9,595 bases of DNA. It comes from an uncultured Lachnospiraceae bacterium. Lineage in GTDB: Bacteria; Bacillota; Clostridia; Lachnospirales; Lachnospiraceae. Of this stretch, positions 6,756 to 9,595 are shown in pieces (position 1 is the first letter of the stretch; each line of letters opens with the position of its first letter). A program made the translations under genes and the position numbers. The notes beneath the pieces are model-generated. The model saw only the letters and a list, made by a program, of their open reading frames with translations. It was not told the origin of the DNA and ran no database searches. The stretch is from assembly GCA_902797475.1 (NCBI GenBank), contig CADBTG010000047.1, positions 1 to 9,595 on the forward strand, given 5' to 3'.

Positions 6756-7103
6756 TTAATTGAAATCGGTGTAGATGGTATCAAGCTCGCCGTCGCCGGT
6801 TGTATCGGTCAGAACCGTATCAACCTCGCCGTCACCGGTTGTATCCAGAAGAACGGTATCGATCTTGCCGTCGCCGGTCGTATCCATCATGAATGTATCA
6901 ATGTTGCCGTCGCCTGTGCGATCGGAAACATAAACCGGATTGTCATCGGAAATCTCGGGATCCTTTTCGAAGATGTCTTCCCCGTCACTGCCTTCGGTAA
7001 AATCCTGCTTCTCAAACCGCTTGCGGTTGATGATGCGGATAGCGGCGTAAATTCCGGCCAGAACACCGATAACCCCAATGATGTATCCAATCAGTTTCTT
7101 CAT
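6756..7103 (-). CDS. Small membrane-anchored protein with four EF-loop-like DTTGDGxxD repeats
   Basis: The 115-residue product has one membrane segment (about residues 4-24) followed by the basic stretch RIINRKR, an acidic linker (35-60), and four perfect-length 13-residue repeats at 61-73, 74-86, 87-99 and 100-112 with the pattern DxTGDGxxDTxxx. This D-x-T-G-D-G-x-x-D core resembles calcium-binding loops of EF-hand, dockerin and thrombospondin type-3 repeats, so divalent-metal binding is a reasonable inference; the helices that flank true EF-hands are absent. The start has AGAGG 7 bases upstream. It is convergent with the large coiled-coil gene, sharing its terminator, and divergent from the next gene. 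By the positive-inside rule the repeats might face the cytoplasm, which would be unusual. Function unknown. Confidence 0.87.
   Translation of the reverse strand: MKKLIGYIIGVIGVLAGIYAAIRIINRKRFEKQDFTEGSDGEDIFEKDPEISDDNPVYVSDRTGDGNIDTFMMDTTGDGKIDTVLLDTTGDGEVDTVLTDTTGDGELDTIYTDFN
6768..6923 (-). repeat. Four 39-bp coding repeats (DxTGDGxxDTxxx)
   Basis: Four consecutive 39-bp units encode the 13-residue repeats of the small membrane protein. The three C-terminal-most units share DTTGDG; the first reads DRTGDG. Third-position differences show that the units have diverged while the Asp and Gly positions were kept, which points to selection on the protein. Confidence 0.9.
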
Positions 7104-7145
7104 TCCAGTACCTCTTTCCGCGTTTCGGACGCTCGTAGTGGATAA

Positions 7146-7174
7146 ATTATATCAAATAGGAGAAAAAAATGCAA
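7146..7174 (-). promoter_or_regulatory. Probable promoter of the small repeat-protein gene
   Basis: On the minus strand TATAAT (complement of 7146-7151) lies 17 bases from TTGCAT (complement of 7169-7174). The -10 is a full match and the -35 keeps its TTG core. The leader would be about 36 bases long, ending in the AGAGG ribosome binding site. Confidence 0.65.
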
Positions 7175-7191
7175 CGGATTTTCGTTTCCCA

Positions 7192-7220
7192 TTGCACATT
7201 TCCCTTCGTGCGGATATAAT
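7192..7220 (+). promoter_or_regulatory. Probable promoter of the membrane protein-nfnAB operon
   Basis: TTGCAC (7192-7197) and TATAAT (7215-7220) are 17 bases apart. The -10 is a full match and the -35 keeps TTG. It faces away from the promoter of the small repeat-protein gene; the two -35 elements are 17 bases apart and nearly mirror images, so one bound regulator could affect both. Confidence 0.68.
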
Positions 7221-7284
7221 ATCTTTCATAGACATTTGTGCCGTGCGAAAGACATGGCGAAGAGCGTGATAACGGAGGATTGGG

Positions 7285-8163
7285 ATGAAGAACAGCAAAA
7301 CATGGATTGGCGTTGCCTTTTGCATCATTATCGGTCTGGTGCTTCTGATTCCGGCACTGAAGGACTACCGGAACCTGAAGACGGCACCGGATGTTTCGGA
7401 CCTGAAGGAAGAGGATTACAAAGAGGACCTTATGGTTCGCGGACACGCAGACATGGTATTTGCCACCTACTGTGCCCAGTACGACGATAACGATAACGAA
7501 GTGTTCCGCTGGTACCTCGTTCCCGCGACGGACAATACAACGCCGTTTTATCTCGGAATCAAGGTAAACTCCAAGCTTTTCGACAGCTACAACCTCATTT
7601 ATGACGCGACCTGGGATTATCTTGAGGGCAAGACCGACAGCCTTACGAAGACCATCAGCTTTCAGGGAAGGCTGAAGCAGGTGGACGGCGAAGTCGAGAA
7701 ATACCTCGACAAATTCATCCAGGAGAACAAGACGAAGCCCGAGTATTTCGCCCGCTACTATGTCGAGCTGAAAACGACGAAAGCTTCCTTCGGACTCATG
7801 ATTGCGGGAGCTGTTTTCATCTTTGTCGGCATCCTTATGATTTTCCTCGGAAAGTTCAACGAAAAGAGGTACATGGAAGCAGCCTCAGAGCGTCACCGCA
7901 TCGCACAGTCGCCTCTTGCGAACGGATTCTCGCTGGTGCTTGACGAGCGTGAGCTTGAGCGCATGTCCGCAACGAATCAGGTCGTATCGCCCGTGGTGCC
8001 GAACTATAATGTGACAAATGCGACCCCGGTCGAGACGGTTTCGGCTGATCCCGTGGTTAAACCGGTTGCCCCGGAGGAGCCTGTTTCCGCAGCGGACGAA
8101 GCCGCAGGCGAGGAAGAGAAGCCCGTACAGGATTCGGACAACAATGACATTTTCGTATTGTAA
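7285..8163 (+). CDS. Two-helix membrane protein of unknown function, upstream of nfnAB
   Basis: I do not recognise a family for this 292-residue protein. It has a membrane helix at residues 7-24, a soluble domain at about 25-166, a second helix at about 167-190, and a cytoplasmic tail that begins basic (NEKRYMEAASERHR) and ends Pro/Val/Glu-rich and apparently disordered (230-292). The positive-inside pattern puts the middle domain outside; it contains aromatic-rich segments (EVFRWYLVP, PFYLGIKV) but no catalytic motif I can name. The start has GGAGG 6 bases upstream. Only 36 bases, with no terminator, separate it from nfnA, so co-transcription is likely. The architecture of membrane segments plus acidic Pro-rich tail loosely resembles the 1102-residue protein, but no real homology is visible. 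Confidence 0.88.
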   Translation: MKNSKTWIGVAFCIIIGLVLLIPALKDYRNLKTAPDVSDLKEEDYKEDLMVRGHADMVFATYCAQYDDNDNEVFRWYLVPATDNTTPFYLGIKVNSKLFDSYNLIYDATWDYLEGKTDSLTKTISFQGRLKQVDGEVEKYLDKFIQENKTKPEYFARYYVELKTTKASFGLMIAGAVFIFVGILMIFLGKFNEKRYMEAASERHRIAQSPLANGFSLVLDERELERMSATNQVVSPVVPNYNVTNATPVETVSADPVVKPVAPEEPVSAADEAAGEEEKPVQDSDNNDIFVL

Positions 8164-8199
8164 GAAGTAAACCAGAAATATAACAACAGGAGCAAAAGC

Positions 8200-9087
8200 A
8201 TGTATCGGATTATTTCCAAGACGGAACCGGCCGCCAACATCTTCACGATGGTTGTGGAGGCACCCCGTGTGGCGAAGAATTGCCTGCCGGGACAGTTTAT
8301 CATCCTTCGCGTTGACGAGGAAGGAGAGCGGATTCCGCTTACGATTTGCGACTACGACCGTGAAGCCGGGACAATTACGATTGTCTTCCAGATTGTCGGT
8401 GCGACAAGCATGCGGCTTTCGAAAGTTGAAGTCGGTGACGAGCTTGCCGATTTCGTAGGTCCGCTCGGAAAGCCGTCCGAATTCTGTGAGACTCCGATTG
8501 AGGAACTGAAGAAGAAAAGCATTCTCTTCGTAGCCGGCGGCGTCGGAACCGCACCGGTATATCCGCAGGCCAAGTGGCTTAAGGAACAGGGCGTTCCGTG
8601 CGATGTCATTATCGGCGCGAAGAATAAGAGCTTTGTCATCCTCGAAGAGGAGATGAAGTCTGTCGCAACCAATGTTTACGTTACGACCGATGACGGCTCT
8701 TACGGCCGTTCCGGTATGGTTACGAAGTGCATTGAGGATCTGATTGCGGAAGGAAAGCATTATGATGTCTGCGTCGCAATCGGCCCGATGATCATGATGA
8801 AATTCTGCGCCCTTACGACGAAGAAGTACGGCATCAAGACCGTTGTTTCGATGAACCCGATCATGGTGGACGGAACCGGCATGTGCGGCGGCTGTCGTCT
8901 GATGGTCGGCGGCGAAGTGAAATTTGCCTGCGTTGACGGACCGGAGTTTGACGGCCATCTCGTGGATTTCGACCAGGCCATGAAGCGTGCCCAGCAGTAT
9001 AAGACTGCCGAGGGCCGCGCTTATCTGAAGGAGCAGGAAGGCGATACGCACCATGGGGGATGCGGAAACTGCGGAGGTGAAAAGTAA
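8200..9087 (+). CDS. nfnA: NADH-dependent ferredoxin:NADP+ oxidoreductase, subunit A
   Basis: The 295-residue product is the small subunit of the NfnAB complex, which couples ferredoxin and NADH oxidation to NADP+ reduction by flavin-based electron bifurcation in the cytoplasm of anaerobes. An FAD-binding beta-barrel carries RIPLTIC (44-50) and the nucleotide-binding fold carries GGVGTAPVYP (113-122). The [2Fe-2S] site is D224-x4-C229-x2-C232-x11-C244; aligned to the PyrK pattern C-x4-C-x2-C, Asp stands at the first ligand position, the unusual Asp ligand known for NfnA. The tail HHGGCGNC adds two more Cys. The start has AGGAG 7 bases upstream. Its stop overlaps the nfnB start. Relatives sharing the fold include PyrK and the SudB sulfide dehydrogenase subunit, and automatic annotation often uses those names; the nfnB neighbour supports NfnA. 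Confidence 0.92.
   Translation: MYRIISKTEPAANIFTMVVEAPRVAKNCLPGQFIILRVDEEGERIPLTICDYDREAGTITIVFQIVGATSMRLSKVEVGDELADFVGPLGKPSEFCETPIEELKKKSILFVAGGVGTAPVYPQAKWLKEQGVPCDVIIGAKNKSFVILEEEMKSVATNVYVTTDDGSYGRSGMVTKCIEDLIAEGKHYDVCVAIGPMIMMKFCALTTKKYGIKTVVSMNPIMVDGTGMCGGCRLMVGGEVKFACVDGPEFDGHLVDFDQAMKRAQQYKTAEGRAYLKEQEGDTHHGGCGNCGGEK
9073..9080 (+). promoter_or_regulatory. Ribosome binding site deciding the nfnB start
   Basis: GGAGGTGA, an almost full anti-Shine-Dalgarno match, lies inside the nfnA C-terminal codons, 6 bases before the ATG at 9087. The alternative ATG at 9099 would be 18 bases away. Together with the TAATG overlap this indicates translational coupling of the two subunits. Confidence 0.85.
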
Positions 9088-9595
9088 TGGGTGATTCGAT
9101 GAAGAAAGTACCGGTTCGTGAGCAGGACCCGAAGGTTCGCGCCACGAACTTTATAGAGGTTTGTCTCGGTTACAACGCGGAGGAGGCAGTTGAGGAAGCA
9201 AACCGCTGTCTGACCTGCAAGAAGCCCCTCTGTGTTGAAGGATGTCCCGTTAACATCAACATCCCCGGATTCATTTCTTACGTGAAGACCGGAGAATTTG
9301 ACAAAGCCTACGCAGTCATCAGCGAGTCGAGTTCGCTTCCGTCGGTTTGCGGCCGCGTATGCCCGCAGGAGCGCCAGTGTGAGGGCCGCTGCATCAGAGG
9401 AATCAAGGGCGAGTCGATTGCCATCGGAAAGCTGGAACGTTTCATCGGAGATACTGCGAGAGCAGAAGGATGGAAGCCTACTACAACTGTAGAACAAAAC
9501 GGCCATAAGGTTGCCGTAATCGGTTCCGGTCCTGCGGGACTGACCTGCGCGGGCGACCTTGCAAAGCTCGGCTACAGCGTTACAATCTTCGAAGC
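9087..9595 (+). CDS. nfnB: NfnB / glutamate synthase small-subunit-like flavoprotein (partial, runs off window)
   Basis: The first 169 codons are present and the gene continues beyond the window. NfnB is the large subunit of the bifurcating transhydrogenase and carries FAD, two [4Fe-4S] clusters and the NADP(H) site. Visible are the N-terminal cluster-binding Cys set C41, C44, C49, C53 (CLTC-x4-C-x3-CP) and C88, C92, C98, C102, then the FAD dinucleotide fold KVAVIGSGPAGLTCAGDLA (141-159; G146, G148, G151). The same domain occurs in the GltD small subunit of glutamate synthase, and databases often call it NADPH-dependent glutamate synthase or GltA. The overlapping nfnA partner and absence of a large gltB-type gene upstream favour NfnB. 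The ATG overlaps the nfnA stop as TAATG. Confidence 0.92.
   Translation, partial: MGDSMKKVPVREQDPKVRATNFIEVCLGYNAEEAVEEANRCLTCKKPLCVEGCPVNINIPGFISYVKTGEFDKAYAVISESSSLPSVCGRVCPQERQCEGRCIRGIKGESIAIGKLERFIGDTARAEGWKPTTTVEQNGHKVAVIGSGPAGLTCAGDLAKLGYSVTIFE

Noticed and set aside
6735..7145. Plus-strand open frame opposite the TGDG-repeat gene
   Set aside because: Its apparent repeats are the complement of the 39-bp coding repeats; the minus-strand frame has a ribosome binding site, a promoter and a membrane anchor.
7885..9054. Minus-strand open frame (389 codons) opposite the membrane protein and nfnA
   Set aside because: NfnA motifs on the plus strand account for the sequence; the antisense product spans two real genes and their gap and has no domain or ribosome binding site.

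Overview
The window looks like part of a chromosome from an anaerobic low-G+C-type Firmicute (class Clostridia, plausibly a gut or rumen Lachnospiraceae). The reasons are a lipoprotein metal-binding protein with the Asp-substituted ligand motif ADRFPF, an NfnAB-type electron-bifurcating transhydrogenase pair, strong GGAGG ribosome binding sites, consensus sigma-A promoters, U-tailed hairpin terminators and a moderately GC-rich coding sequence. The family-level assignment is inference. There is no transposase, integrase, tRNA, rRNA or CRISPR array.

Layout. (1) Bases 26-300 hold an unexplained palindromic repeat block: three direct ~32-bp units on an exact 36-bp period, a long central hairpin, then three ~34-bp units in inverted orientation. 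(2) Bases 308-2011 (minus) encode a leaderless, probably cytoplasmic GH9 glycosidase of the CelD/Cel9A type. It is divergent from (3) 2249-3208 (plus), a metal (zinc/manganese-type) ABC-transporter substrate-binding lipoprotein with no transporter partners in view; it is driven by a perfect-consensus promoter and closed by a strong terminator. (4) Bases 3377-6685 (plus) encode a remarkable 1102-residue protein of no family I recognise: eight predicted membrane helices followed by about 700 residues of acidic, repeat-rich, coiled-coil and Pro/Glu sequence, probably cytoplasmic. (5) A shared, apparently bidirectional terminator separates it from a convergent small gene (6756-7103, minus) for a membrane-anchored protein with four 13-residue EF-loop-like repeats. 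(6) That small gene is divergent, across two facing promoters with a pseudo-palindrome at the -35 elements, from 7285-8163 (plus), an unknown two-helix membrane protein. (7) 36 bp later come nfnA (8200-9087) and, overlapping its stop by one base, nfnB (from 9087, cut off by the window edge).

How they fit together. NfnA and NfnB form one flavin/Fe-S complex that links reduced ferredoxin and NADH to NADP+; the membrane gene in front is probably co-transcribed with them. The GH9 enzyme would hydrolyse imported beta-glucan oligosaccharides. The large scaffold-like protein, the small repeat protein and the two-helix protein are three neighbouring uncharacterised membrane proteins, and these are where new biology is most likely. 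No shared pathway for them can be shown from sequence alone.
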